Shown: positions 1 through 7,780 of the stretch, piece by piece
Position numbering within the stretch: the stretch's first letter is position 1
Layout: every line of letters starts with the position of its first letter
Assembly: GCA_023247155.1 (NCBI GenBank)
Contig: JAHFGZ010000016.1
Coordinates: forward strand, 1-20,263
Reading direction: 5' to 3'
DNA length: 20,263 nt
Source: Candidatus Omnitrophota bacterium
GTDB taxonomy: Bacteria; Omnitrophota; Gorgyraeia; Aquiviventales; Aquiviventaceae
The notes under the pieces: generated by a model
What the model was told of the DNA's origin: nothing
The model's database searches: none
The model's input: the letters and a program-made list of their open reading frames with translations, nothing else
Made by a program: the position numbers and the translations under genes

Positions 1-357
1 CAGCTCCTCGGTGGCGTCGATGTCCATCGCGAGGATGTGGCGGTAGCCGATGCAGAAGACCGAGCGCCCCCAGACCACGTAGAAGTGGCCGAGGACCTTG
101 TAGACCACCCGTTCCCCTCCCGTGTCAGGGTCCAGGTCCTTCGTGACGAACACCTGGCGGGGCGGGAGCGGGTCCAGGTTCTGCGCCCACGGGATGGAGT
201 CGTGGGTCGACGGCAGCGCGGTCTGGGACTCGACGCGGTAGGTGCAGCGGCGGATCACCCGCGTGGCGTAGTCGCCCTGCCGCATGAGCTCGGTCACGAC
301 GCAATCGCGCTTGAGCCAGTCGGTCGAGGTGAGGTTGCGCACGAGGATTTCCCGCAT
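1..357 (-). CDS. hypothetical protein, 3' end outside window
   Basis: An open frame of 119 codons runs from ATG at 357 (or GTG at 360, directly upstream in frame) to the left edge without a stop. It begins MREILVRNLTSTDW and contains a hydrophobic/aromatic patch, VLGHFYVVWGRSVFCIGY, about residues 88-105. I recognise no domain, signal peptide or catalytic motif. It starts 7 bases after the stop codon of the preceding hypothetical gene, so the two are probably co-transcribed. No convincing Shine-Dalgarno sequence precedes it, which fits translational coupling. The opposite-strand frame over the same bases has low-complexity Arg/Val/Asp-rich composition and is a shadow. I am fairly sure the frame is coding and know nothing of its function. 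Confidence 0.6.
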   Translation of the reverse strand, partial: MREILVRNLTSTDWLKRDCVVTELMRQGDYATRVIRRCTYRVESQTALPSTHDSIPWAQNLDPLPPRQVFVTKDLDPDTGGERVVYKVLGHFYVVWGRSVFCIGYRHILAMDIDATEEL

Positions 358-364
358 CACGGGC

Positions 365-646
365 TCAGGGGTCGTCGAACGTGAGGTCGCACAGGAAGGT
401 CCCGTCCAGCCGGTGCAACTCGAAGGCGAGCATCACCAGGCGCAGCTTCACCACTTGGTCATGGCTCTTTTTCCAGGATGAGTAGAGGTCGAGGAACGCG
501 TCCAGGGTCCGCTCATAGGCGAACCGCCGCTCGTAGGTTTCCAGGTCTTTCAGGAACCGCTTGAACCTCGCTTCGGACACCTCGAGCGAAGTCGGCGACG
601 CCTTGATGTGCGAAAACGGCCGCTGAAACATCGATGCGCTCTCCAC
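365..646 (-). CDS. hypothetical protein of about 93 residues
   Basis: Small, mostly helical, charged protein containing EARFKRFLKDLETYERRF and ending LCDLTFDDP. No known family is recognised. I chose the GTG at 646 because GGAGGA lies just upstream of it. An in-frame ATG at 700 would add 18 residues but has no ribosome binding site, and an ATG at 631 is a third option (GGAG about 9 bases upstream). It follows an unusually AT-rich spacer (about 700-770) that probably carries its promoter, and it leads a two-gene unit that continues off the left edge. It has no signal peptide or membrane segment, so it is probably cytoplasmic. Coding status is likely; function is unknown. Confidence 0.55.
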   Translation of the reverse strand: MESASMFQRPFSHIKASPTSLEVSEARFKRFLKDLETYERRFAYERTLDAFLDLYSSWKKSHDQVVKLRLVMLAFELHRLDGTFLCDLTFDDP

Positions 647-700
647 GTCTCCTCCAAACAAAAGCCGAACCACCAAATCCTTGGCAGCTCGGCTGGCCAT

Positions 701-816
701 TCCGGGCTGATGGACCTATGTCAACTTCTTAGTTACTTCATATAAGCTTTAACTGATACTTTAAAATTACCCGACCGCTTCTCCAAACGTCAAGGGTGAC
801 GGGAAAGATTTCTCAG
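701..816. other. AT-rich intergenic spacer
   Basis: This gene-free stretch separates the helicase-nuclease gene from the hypothetical pair. Bases 719-770 are strikingly AT-rich against the GC-rich surroundings. The minus strand carries TTGACA (724-719) and TATATG/TTATAT-like boxes, but no hexamer pair with good spacing and a good -10. It probably holds the promoter of the left-edge pair as well as the terminator described separately. I see no small ORF or RNA here. Confidence 0.4.
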
Positions 817-825
817 GCGGTCAGG
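760..825 (-). terminator. possible terminator of the tRNA-Gly/helicase operon
   Basis: On the minus strand CCTGACCGC (825-817, overlapping the TGA stop of the helicase gene) can pair with GCGGTCGGG (778-770): 9 pairs including one G-U. Inside the loop sits a second perfect hairpin, CGTCA-CCCT-TGACG (801-788). The outer stem is followed by TAATTTTAAAG, a weak T-rich tail. The long loop and poor T tract make this a tentative call. Confidence 0.35.
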
Positions 826-3769
826 GGGACTGGAAGGCAAAGGGGCAGATGGGCTGGAAGGCGCACCAACGGCAGGTAAACTCCTGAGGCTCGGCATGGA
901 AGTCCTGGGCCCGAATGCCTCTGGCCGCCTCCCGGAGGCGCGAAGCGGCACGCTCGAGATCCGCTTCGGAGAACTGGGCCTGTCCGACGACGCCGGTTTC
1001 CAGGAACCGCAGCTCCACCCGGGTCGGCAGCTGGCCGTGCAGGGTGCGCCAGGCGAGGGCGTAGAGGGCGAGCTGGAGCGATTCGCGCGTGCGCCGGTTG
1101 GCCGCCTCCTGGTCGCTGACATCCGACGACTTGTAGTCGATGATAATGACCTCCTCGCCCACGCGGTCCACGCGGTCCCATCGCCCGACGACCAGCAGGT
1201 CCTCGAGCTGGAACCGGAACCGCTCCTCGATGAACGTCGGCTGCTCGGGCGCTTCCCGCTGCTTGGCGAAGAACCGCCGCAGCGCCTCGCGCCCCTGGGC
1301 CAGCCGCAGCTCTTCATGCTCCCGGGTGAGGAACCCCTCCGAGCGCCAGTGGGCCTCGAACGCGCGCAGGAGCTCGGCTTCATCCATGGGGGTTCCTTGG
1401 AGCTGGCGCTTGAAGAACGTTTCGACCGCCTTGTGCAGCGCGGCCCCGTAGACGACCAGGTGATGCCGCAGGACCGGGATCTTGAGGATGTGGCTGTAAC
1501 GGTACTTGAGCGGGCAGGTGAGGTAGTCGTCCACGCCATGCGGGTCAAGGCGCAGCGGCCCTCGGCCAGGCGCCGCCGGCGTCAGGGGCAAGGGGGGGCG
1601 TGGTTCCGAACGGCCAATGAGCTCCCTGGCGCCGGCCCTCTTGGCGGGCGGGCTCTGGCTCGACAGGTCCAGCGCCTCGAGCACGAACTGGCTGACCTTC
1701 CGGGCGGTCTTGCCGCCATAGTCGTACGAGCAGGTCAGGTGCAGCTGCTCCTTGGCCCGCGTCATCCCGACGTAGAACAACCGCCGCTCCTCCTGGAGAT
1801 GGTAGTTCCCTGATGGGAGGATGTCTTTGATCAGCGCCTCGGGCAGCTCGATGGGGTCGTGCCGCTGCGGCGTGGGGAACCGGCCCTGGACCAGCCCGAC
1901 AAGGAAGACGACGGAGAACTCCAACCCCTTCGCCTTGTGGAGCGTCAGGACGTTGACCCGGTCGGCCCAGGCGTCATCCTCGTCCATCGGCTCGTTGCCC
2001 ATGGCCTGGAAGAGCTCCAGGTGCTGCATCAGCTCCGGCAGGCCGCCGCCGGCCAGCTCCTCCACCCGGTGGAGCCGGTCGAAGAACCTCGCGACGGTCT
2101 GGAGCTGGGCGGCCTCCTCGGCGCGCTCGCCCCGGCTCAAGGCGGCAAGGAAGCCGCGGTCCGTCAGCCACCGGTAGAGCAGCTGGCCTCCGGAGAGCGT
2201 GCGGGAACGTTCCAGGAGCCGCTCGACGTCGCCGGCGAGCTCGCGCAACCGGCGCTTCCCTGCTTCGGAGAGCGTCTCGCCGAGCGCCGGGTCCTGCTCC
2301 GCCCGTTGGAGGACGGCGCGGAAGCTCTGGTGGGTCCGGCTCGCCAGGGCCAGGACCCGCGTGAGGTCCGGCATGGGGCAGCGGTAGAGCGGCGAGCTGG
2401 CCACATGGTACCAGCTCAGGCTGTCGTCAGGGTCGGCGAGCGTCTTCAGGCAGGAGACGAGCAGCTTGCTCTCTTCCCGCGCGAAGAGGCCGCTGGCCCC
2501 GCTGAACTGCCAGGGCACCCCGGCGACGTTCAGCGCGCGGAGGAACAGGTCCGCCTCGCGATTGGAGCGCACGAGGACGGCGAAGTCCGCCGGCCGGCGC
2601 GCGCCCGCGTCGACCGCCTGGCGGATCGTCTGCGCGACCCAATCCGCCTCGCTGGAAACGGTGTCGAAGACGTGCAGGTGGGGCTCCTCCTCTGAGCGCC
2701 TCGCGCGGGCGAGGAGCTTCTTGTCGATGCCCTGCCGGACCTCGAGCCGGTCGGGATCGTTGAACCGGATGAGCCGGTAGGCGCAATCGAGGATGCGCTG
2801 GCTCGAGCGGAAATTCTCGGTGAGGACCACCGTGCGGACGCCGGCGTAGTGGTCCAGGAACTTCAGGACGTTGCTGATGGCGGCTCCGCGCCACTTATAG
2901 ATGGATTGGTCATCGTCCGCGACAACCGTGATGTTGGCCGTCGGAGGCGCCAGGAGCTGGAGGAGGCGGAACTGCGCGTAGTTGGTGTCCTGGAACTCGT
3001 CGACCAGGAGGTGCTGGAAGCGCTGCTGCGTGGCGGCCAGGATGTCCGGGTGATGCTCGAGGAGCTGCACGGCGAGGAAGACCTGGTCGCCGAAGTCCGC
3101 CGCATCGGCCTGCCGGAGGAGCCGCTGGTAGGCGGCGTAGGCCTCGGCCAGCTCGCGGGCGCGGGCGGCCTCGGTGCGCTGCGGGTCGCCCTCGGGCGCC
3201 TCCCCGGCCCGCCGCTCCAGCTCCTCGGCATAGGCCAGGAACTCCTCGGGGCTGACCGCCTCGTCCTTGGCCCGGGCGAAGACGGCGGCGAGCGCCTCCA
3301 GGAACCGCGTGGGGTCGTTGAGCGGGCGGAAGAGGCGCAGGGGCAGCTCGAAGACGCGCTGCCGCAGGAACACGAGCTGCTCGGCGCGCGAGAGGACGCG
3401 GAAGTGGGGGCTCAGGCCCATTGCCAGCGCGTGGTCGCGCAGGAGCTGGTCGCCGAAGGCGTGGAAGGTGCGGAGGGCGACATCCACGTAGCCGTACGGG
3501 ACCAGGAGGTCGACCCGTTCCTCCATCTCCTCGGCGGCCTTGTCGGTGAAGGTCAGGCCGAGGAGGGCGTCAGGGCGGGCCCGCTTGGCCGCGATGAGCC
3601 AGGCGATCCGCCGGGCGATGACGGTGGTCTTGCCGGTCCCGGCGCCCGCGACGATGAGGAGCGGCCCCCCGTCGTGGAGGACCGCGTCGCGCTGCGCCTG
3701 CGTGAGGTCATCGAGGAGCAGCGCATCGGCACTGAGGGTGTGCGTCATGGCAGGGCGAGCCGATCTCAT
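821..3769 (-). CDS. UvrD/PcrA-family helicase fused to RecB-like Fe-S nuclease
   Basis: A 982-residue ATP-dependent DNA helicase-nuclease, expected to unwind and cut DNA in repair or recombination. Superfamily 1A motifs are in order: Q-motif TQAQRDAV (23-30), Walker A AGAGTGKTT (41-49), Walker B LLVDEFQDT (254-262), motif III VADDDQSIYKWRGA (283-296), motif V VLTLHKAKGLEF (607-618) and motif VI RRLFYVGMTRAKEQL (662-676). From about 740 a PD-(D/E)XK nuclease domain follows: H779, D865 in GRWDRVD, D878-Y-K880, and Q899-x3-Y903. Cys752 plus C966-x2-C969-x5-C975 match the 4Fe-4S staple of AddB/Cas4-type nucleases. It is last in the operon, 17 bases after the lipoprotein gene. ATG at 3769 is used; ATG at 3748 is an alternative. 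The full AddAB/RecBCD partner is not in the window. Confidence 0.93.
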   Translation of the reverse strand: MRSARPAMTHTLSADALLLDDLTQAQRDAVLHDGGPLLIVAGAGTGKTTVIARRIAWLIAAKRARPDALLGLTFTDKAAEEMEERVDLLVPYGYVDVALRTFHAFGDQLLRDHALAMGLSPHFRVLSRAEQLVFLRQRVFELPLRLFRPLNDPTRFLEALAAVFARAKDEAVSPEEFLAYAEELERRAGEAPEGDPQRTEAARARELAEAYAAYQRLLRQADAADFGDQVFLAVQLLEHHPDILAATQQRFQHLLVDEFQDTNYAQFRLLQLLAPPTANITVVADDDQSIYKWRGAAISNVLKFLDHYAGVRTVVLTENFRSSQRILDCAYRLIRFNDPDRLEVRQGIDKKLLARARRSEEEPHLHVFDTVSSEADWVAQTIRQAVDAGARRPADFAVLVRSNREADLFLRALNVAGVPWQFSGASGLFAREESKLLVSCLKTLADPDDSLSWYHVASSPLYRCPMPDLTRVLALASRTHQSFRAVLQRAEQDPALGETLSEAGKRRLRELAGDVERLLERSRTLSGGQLLYRWLTDRGFLAALSRGERAEEAAQLQTVARFFDRLHRVEELAGGGLPELMQHLELFQAMGNEPMDEDDAWADRVNVLTLHKAKGLEFSVVFLVGLVQGRFPTPQRHDPIELPEALIKDILPSGNYHLQEERRLFYVGMTRAKEQLHLTCSYDYGGKTARKVSQFVLEALDLSSQSPPAKRAGARELIGRSEPRPPLPLTPAAPGRGPLRLDPHGVDDYLTCPLKYRYSHILKIPVLRHHLVVYGAALHKAVETFFKRQLQGTPMDEAELLRAFEAHWRSEGFLTREHEELRLAQGREALRRFFAKQREAPEQPTFIEERFRFQLEDLLVVGRWDRVDRVGEEVIIIDYKSSDVSDQEAANRRTRESLQLALYALAWRTLHGQLPTRVELRFLETGVVGQAQFSEADLERAASRLREAARGIRAQDFHAEPQEFTCRWCAFQPICPFAFQSP

Positions 3770-3786
3770 GGCGCCTGGCGCGCCGA

Positions 3787-4548
3787 CTAGCGGCTGGCGC
3801 TGAACTCGAACGTGAACTCAAGGACCGTCTGCGGCTCGTCGTTGGCGTCAAAGTCGGTTTTGATGTTGGTGATGAAGAGGCGCAGGCGCGTGGCCGGTTC
3901 CGGCGGATTCCAGAATGCGATCAGGCCGTCGTGGATGACGCCCGGATAGAGATAGCCGCTCTGCAGCGCCGATTGCTTCAGGCGGGCGAACTCGGCCTGC
4001 GGCTTGGACGCCACGAGCTTGCCGATCGGGAGGCTGAGGCCGAAGTAGCCCGGCCGGGCCTCCTCGATGACCCCCCGGGTGGTGGTGGAGATCGGCTTGT
4101 GGGCTTCGGCGAAGGCGGTCACGTAGTCCATGCCGATGGCGCCGTACTGGTTGCCCCGGTCATCGATGAGGGTGAACTCGCCCGGGTTGATGCGGATTTT
4201 CTTGTCGCTCTGATTGGTGATCTTTACGTAGAACACCATGTGCTCCGGGTAGTAGGGGCTGGGGCCGGCGAAGGGGCCGAACAGGCTCCGGTTGCTGAAG
4301 AAGTTTCTCAGGTATTCCGGCGAGGCGTGGTTGACGTTGACCTCGACGCCCTTTTCGTTCAGGGTCTGCATGACGGGTACGAGGTGCCATGAGACGCGCC
4401 TGGCCACGAGGGTCTCCTCGGCGATCGGGCCGACCGCCTGGCGCTCGAGCAGGAGCGAGCTCGTGCGCGCGCAGCCGGCGACGAGGAGCCCGGCCGCCGC
4501 GAGCGCCGTCCACCGGACTCGCCGTCCCCTCTCGCTGACGCCTCTCAT
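3787..4548 (-). CDS. lipoprotein of unknown function
   Basis: About 253 residues beginning with an Arg-rich N-region, a hydrophobic stretch (TALAAAGLLVAGC) and a lipobox whose Cys is residue 26 from this start, so it is probably lipid-anchored in the envelope. The mature part contains VFYVKITNQSDKKIRINPGE and a C-terminal stretch RLRLFITNIKTDF, resembling a beta-sandwich extracellular domain; this is inference from composition, not a recognised family. ATG at 4548 lies 3 bases beyond the stop of the dGTPase gene. A GTG at 4554 overlapping that stop (GTGA) is also possible. Neither start has a clear Shine-Dalgarno sequence, consistent with coupled translation. It is the fifth protein gene of the tRNA-led operon. 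Confidence 0.85.
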   Translation of the reverse strand: MRGVSERGRRVRWTALAAAGLLVAGCARTSSLLLERQAVGPIAEETLVARRVSWHLVPVMQTLNEKGVEVNVNHASPEYLRNFFSNRSLFGPFAGPSPYYPEHMVFYVKITNQSDKKIRINPGEFTLIDDRGNQYGAIGMDYVTAFAEAHKPISTTTRGVIEEARPGYFGLSLPIGKLVASKPQAEFARLKQSALQSGYLYPGVIHDGLIAFWNPPEPATRLRLFITNIKTDFDANDEPQTVLEFTFEFSASR

Positions 4549-4550
4549 GG

Positions 4551-5732
4551 TCACACCCGTTCAAATGGGTCGAAGAGCTTCTTGTACTCCTCAAGGCAGT
4601 AGCGGTCGGTCATCCCCGCGATGTAGTCGCAGACCACCCGGTGGGGGTCCTCCCCGCGGCTGATGCGCGAGCGGGTCGTGTTGGGCAGCTGCTCCGGTTT
4701 CTTGAGATAGAGGTGGAAGAGCTCGGTGATGAACCGCTTCGCCTTATCCGCCATCCGTGCCACACGGTAGTGGTGGTAGAGCTGCGTCCAGAGCAGCCGC
4801 TTCAGGGGCGTGCGCAGCCCCCGCATCGCCTCGCTGAACACGACCAGCCGTTCCGGGCAGGTCCGGACATCCTCCACGGACGCGACCCCGCGCCGCGTGA
4901 GCTGCTCGGCGGTGGCCCGGACCAGATCCATGATCTCCTCGTTGATCAGCCGCCGGATGATCTGGTATCGTCGGACCTCGGGGTCCAGCCGCGCGCCCTG
5001 CGCGTCCGCCGCCTCGCAGGCGCGCCGCCACAGCTCGACGCCGGCCAGGTCGTCCTCCTTAAGGATACCCGATGCCAGGCCGTCGTCAAGGTCGTGGTTG
5101 TCATACGCGATCTCATCGGCCACATCGGCGATCTGGCTCTCCAGGAGCGGGGACGCGGACGGGTCGAGGGCGGCCTGCACGCCGGGCTGGTCGTACGGGG
5201 TGCGGTGCTTGTTGATGCTCTCCCGCACCTCCCACGCCAGGTTCAGCCCGGCAAACCCGGCGTACCGCGCTTCGAGGAGGTCCACGACGCGCAGCCCCTG
5301 GAGGTTGTGGTCGAACCCCCCATGCCCCGCCATCAGCTCGTGCAGGGCGTCCTCGCCGGCATGGCCGAACGGCGGGTGGCCGATGTCGTGGGCCAGCGCG
5401 ACCGCCTCCACGAGGTCCTCATTGAGCCGGAGGACCCGGGCAATCGAGACCGCGATCTGCGCCACCTCCAGCGTGTGGGTGAGCCGGGTGCGGTAGTGGT
5501 CGCCCTCGTGGTTCACGAAGACCTGGGTCTTGTACTCAAGGCGCCTGAACGCCGTCGTGTGGATGATCCGGTCCCGGTCCCGCCGGTACACCGTCCGGTA
5601 CGGGTCTTCCGGTTCCGGGTGCTGCCGCCCCCTGGTGAGGCGGCTCTTCATCGCGTAGGGCGCGAGCCACCGCTCCTCCCGGGCCTCGAGCTCTTCACGC
5701 AGGGCGATCGGCAAGGAGACGGTAGAGTTCAT
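4551..5732 (-). CDS. dgt: deoxyguanosinetriphosphate triphosphohydrolase-like HD protein
   Basis: A 393-residue HD-superfamily phosphohydrolase predicted to convert dGTP (or other dNTPs) to the deoxynucleoside and triphosphate, controlling cytoplasmic dNTP pools. The family signature RDRDRIIHTTAFRRLEYKTQ (51-70) is present. The HD metal ligands appear as H86 (RLTHTLEV), H115-D116 (ALAHDIGHPPFGH) and D206 (VADEIAY). Length and architecture fit the shorter bacterial dGTPase-like type rather than the 505-residue E. coli Dgt. The start at 5732 overlaps the end of the HIT gene by 38 bases. It is supported because the conserved N-terminal pattern REExxAREE..LAPYAMKS lies just after it, although no ribosome binding site is evident. 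Substrate specificity cannot be read from the sequence. Confidence 0.92.
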   Translation of the reverse strand: MNSTVSLPIALREELEAREERWLAPYAMKSRLTRGRQHPEPEDPYRTVYRRDRDRIIHTTAFRRLEYKTQVFVNHEGDHYRTRLTHTLEVAQIAVSIARVLRLNEDLVEAVALAHDIGHPPFGHAGEDALHELMAGHGGFDHNLQGLRVVDLLEARYAGFAGLNLAWEVRESINKHRTPYDQPGVQAALDPSASPLLESQIADVADEIAYDNHDLDDGLASGILKEDDLAGVELWRRACEAADAQGARLDPEVRRYQIIRRLINEEIMDLVRATAEQLTRRGVASVEDVRTCPERLVVFSEAMRGLRTPLKRLLWTQLYHHYRVARMADKAKRFITELFHLYLKKPEQLPNTTRSRISRGEDPHRVVCDYIAGMTDRYCLEEYKKLFDPFERV

Positions 5733-6189
5733 CGAGCGACTGGGAGACGATCTTGGTCTTCGCGACGACCGGCATGAAGTTCGTGTCGCCGCGCCACCGG
5801 GGCACGAGGTGGAGGTGGAAGTGGCCGGGGACGCCCGCGCCCGCGGTCCGGCCGAGGTTGGCGCCGAGGTTGAAGCCCTGAGCGCCGAGCGCCGAGCGCA
5901 GACGCCCCACGAGCCGCTGGCTCAAGCGCAGGATGTCGGTCCATTCCTGGACGGTCAGCCCCTCGAAGCGCCCGACATGCCGGGAGGGCGCGATCAGGAG
6001 ATGGCCGTTGTTGTAGGGGTACAGGTTCAGCAGCGCAAACGCCTTGTGGCTGCGGGCGATCACGCGGTGCCGGCGGTCCGCAGCCGAGCGCGTGGCGGCG
6101 CAGAAAAAGCACCGGCGACGCCCCCGCTGGACGAGGTATCGATGGCGCCACGGCGCCCACAGCCGCTCGAAATCAGGCGTGCTGTCCAT
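5695..6189 (-). CDS. HIT-family protein, AP4A phosphorylase/hydrolase type
   Basis: A 164-residue histidine-triad protein acting on nucleotide phosphoanhydrides, probably diadenosine polyphosphates, in the cytoplasm. The catalytic triad motif is GHFHLHLVPRW with H123, H125 and H127. The upstream NNGHLLIAPSRHVG block (60-73) is typical. A CFFC pair (C27, C30) could bind zinc, as in the AP4A phosphorylase-like branch of the family. ATG at 6189 has GGAG 4 bases upstream and overlaps the end of the ATPase gene by 17 bases. The downstream dGTPase gene overlaps it by 38 bases, which places two nucleotide-pool enzymes in translational coupling. Exact substrate is an inference from family membership. 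Confidence 0.92.
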   Translation of the reverse strand: MDSTPDFERLWAPWRHRYLVQRGRRRCFFCAATRSAADRRHRVIARSHKAFALLNLYPYNNGHLLIAPSRHVGRFEGLTVQEWTDILRLSQRLVGRLRSALGAQGFNLGANLGRTAGAGVPGHFHLHLVPRWRGDTNFMPVVAKTKIVSQSLDELYRLLADRPA

Positions 6190-7780
6190 ACAGCTCCATG
6201 AGGAGATGCAGCTCGGCGGGTTCCCAGACCCACATGTTGGCCGCCTTGGCGAGCAGCCGGATGTGCTGGTCCATGCCCGCCTTCATGACGAGGACCTTGC
6301 GGGACGGCTTCGGTGTCTGCGCGCGGCAGAAGGCGTCGAAGCTCGCAATGGCGTGCTCATCCGCGGCCGCGCTGCGCACGGCGGCGCACCACCGCTTGCC
6401 CTGCCCGTCCGCGATGAGGTACACCTCCGACCCCAGGGCGTCGGGGCGCACGGTCTGGATGGCGTCGAACTTCGGCAGCCGCCCGGTCTTCGAGTCGAGC
6501 GAGACCGTGTCGTCGCAGAACCGGCCGAAGAGCTCCACGACCTGCTCAGGGAATGGGAGCTGGTACGTCTGCATCCAGTGGGTCCAGAGCGCGCGCAGGT
6601 GGTGCTCGAACCGCTGGCGGGTGTCCGCCCCGTCCGGCCTGGCGTCGGCGCGCTGCAGGGAGAGGATCGTGGAGAGCCAGCAGCGGAGGATCGGATCCGG
6701 GACCATCCAGCACGTGCCGTTGCGCTGGGCCGCGTCCTGCTCGAGCAGCAGCTCGAGCGCCTCCGACAGCCCGCCACGGCCCACCCGCTTGCCCAGTTCC
6801 GTGGTCGTGCGGGCGCCCTCGGCGATCTGGATCAGCGCTTCGACGGCCCGCGCCCCGAAGCGCCCGGAAGCCAGCGCCTCCAGGCGCGAGGCGCACCAGT
6901 GATGGAGCGTCCCCTCGGCGCTGCCGAGGAGGTCCCAGGCGGTTTGGAGGAAGAGCGCCTCGCTGAGGTCGGAGGTCTTGCCCAGCGCGGCCAGCTCCTT
7001 CAGGCGCTTCAGGAACACGGTGAGGTACCAGGGATAGCCGTCCAGCCACTGGAGGAGGAACGGGGCCATCGCCTTGGCCCCCCGGATCCCGCGCAGCTCC
7101 TGCTGCACCCACGCGGCGGCCTGCTTCGGCTCGAGCGCCTCGAGCCGAAGCAGCTCGAATTGGCCGAAGAGGAGCTGGAGCCGCTCGCGGAGGATGGTGC
7201 GCGCCCGGTGCACCGAGGAGCTGGCCAGGATGAAGAGGGTCGTCGGCCACGTCATCACGCGCTTGCCCAGCTCGTGGAAGGCATGTCCGAGCCCCAGCTC
7301 GTCGAGGAAGAGGAACTCATCCAGGATGAGGATGCACGGCTGCCGCCGCTCCTCCAGGAGCACCGGGATCGTGTCCAGCGCGCGGGCGAACGCCTCCCCG
7401 TACAGCCGGCGGGCCAAGAGGCTCTCCACCTGGTGGACCGCCGCAACGGTCTTCGGCAGGACCGGCTCGGCGCGTGAGCGCACCGCGTCCAAGGGATGGC
7501 TGGCCTGGCTGTCGGCCCCTTGGAAGAGCGCGGGGAGGCCGGCCTGGAGGATCGCCGAGAGGAAGCGGTGGAGGAAGCTGCGGCAGGACTCGCGATAGAG
7601 GGGGCAATAGATGAGGGTCAGGCCGGTCTGGTGGTGCGCGAGGACGTGGTGCAGTTGGAACGTCTTGCCGCTCCCCGGCGGGCCGATGAGCGCCAGGTTG
7701 TGGCGGAAGCCCTCGCCGAACGCGGCGAGCCGCTGGCTCAGGTGGCGCGTCAGGTCAGGACGGAGGTTGGTGACCGTCAT
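6173..7780 (-). CDS. STAND-like P-loop ATPase with divergent C-terminal domain
   Basis: A 535-residue protein resembling the archaeal-type ATPase_2 (MNS/STAND) group. Walker A is GPPGSGKT (33-40), Walker B ILILDE (150-155), a sensor-like strand LFILASSSVHRARTIL (183-198) and the GYPWYLTVF motif (248-256) follow. A winged-helix-like region spans about 300-365 and ends in the family's typical DP-x-LRCWL (WMVPDPILRCWL). The C-terminal 110 residues occupy the place where relatives carry a PD-(D/E)XK (DUF234-like) domain. Here KFDAI (437-441) and YLIADGQGKRWCAAVR (454-469) seem to lack the E-x-K pair. The ATG overlaps the stop of the LysM gene (ATGA). The biological role is unknown; regulation, DNA handling or toxin-like activity are all possible. 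Confidence 0.8.
   Translation of the reverse strand: MTVTNLRPDLTRHLSQRLAAFGEGFRHNLALIGPPGSGKTFQLHHVLAHHQTGLTLIYCPLYRESCRSFLHRFLSAILQAGLPALFQGADSQASHPLDAVRSRAEPVLPKTVAAVHQVESLLARRLYGEAFARALDTIPVLLEERRQPCILILDEFLFLDELGLGHAFHELGKRVMTWPTTLFILASSSVHRARTILRERLQLLFGQFELLRLEALEPKQAAAWVQQELRGIRGAKAMAPFLLQWLDGYPWYLTVFLKRLKELAALGKTSDLSEALFLQTAWDLLGSAEGTLHHWCASRLEALASGRFGARAVEALIQIAEGARTTTELGKRVGRGGLSEALELLLEQDAAQRNGTCWMVPDPILRCWLSTILSLQRADARPDGADTRQRFEHHLRALWTHWMQTYQLPFPEQVVELFGRFCDDTVSLDSKTGRLPKFDAIQTVRPDALGSEVYLIADGQGKRWCAAVRSAAADEHAIASFDAFCRAQTPKPSRKVLVMKAGMDQHIRLLAKAANMWVWEPAELHLLMELYGQHA

Noticed and set aside
696..724. Promoter with TTGACA at 724-719 for the hypothetical pair
   Set aside because: The -10 position at 16-18 bases spacing reads AATGGC or similar, too poor to call; the promoter is probably in the AT-rich spacer but I cannot place it.
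6044..7477. A 477-codon plus-strand frame
   Set aside because: Antisense to the ATPase gene; low-complexity Arg/Glu/Gly-rich translation with no motifs.
6173..7780. Defence island centred on the ATPase and helicase-nuclease
   Set aside because: The neighbours are housekeeping genes (HIT, dGTPase, LysM lipoprotein, tRNA), base composition is uniform, and no integrase, transposase or toxin is present.
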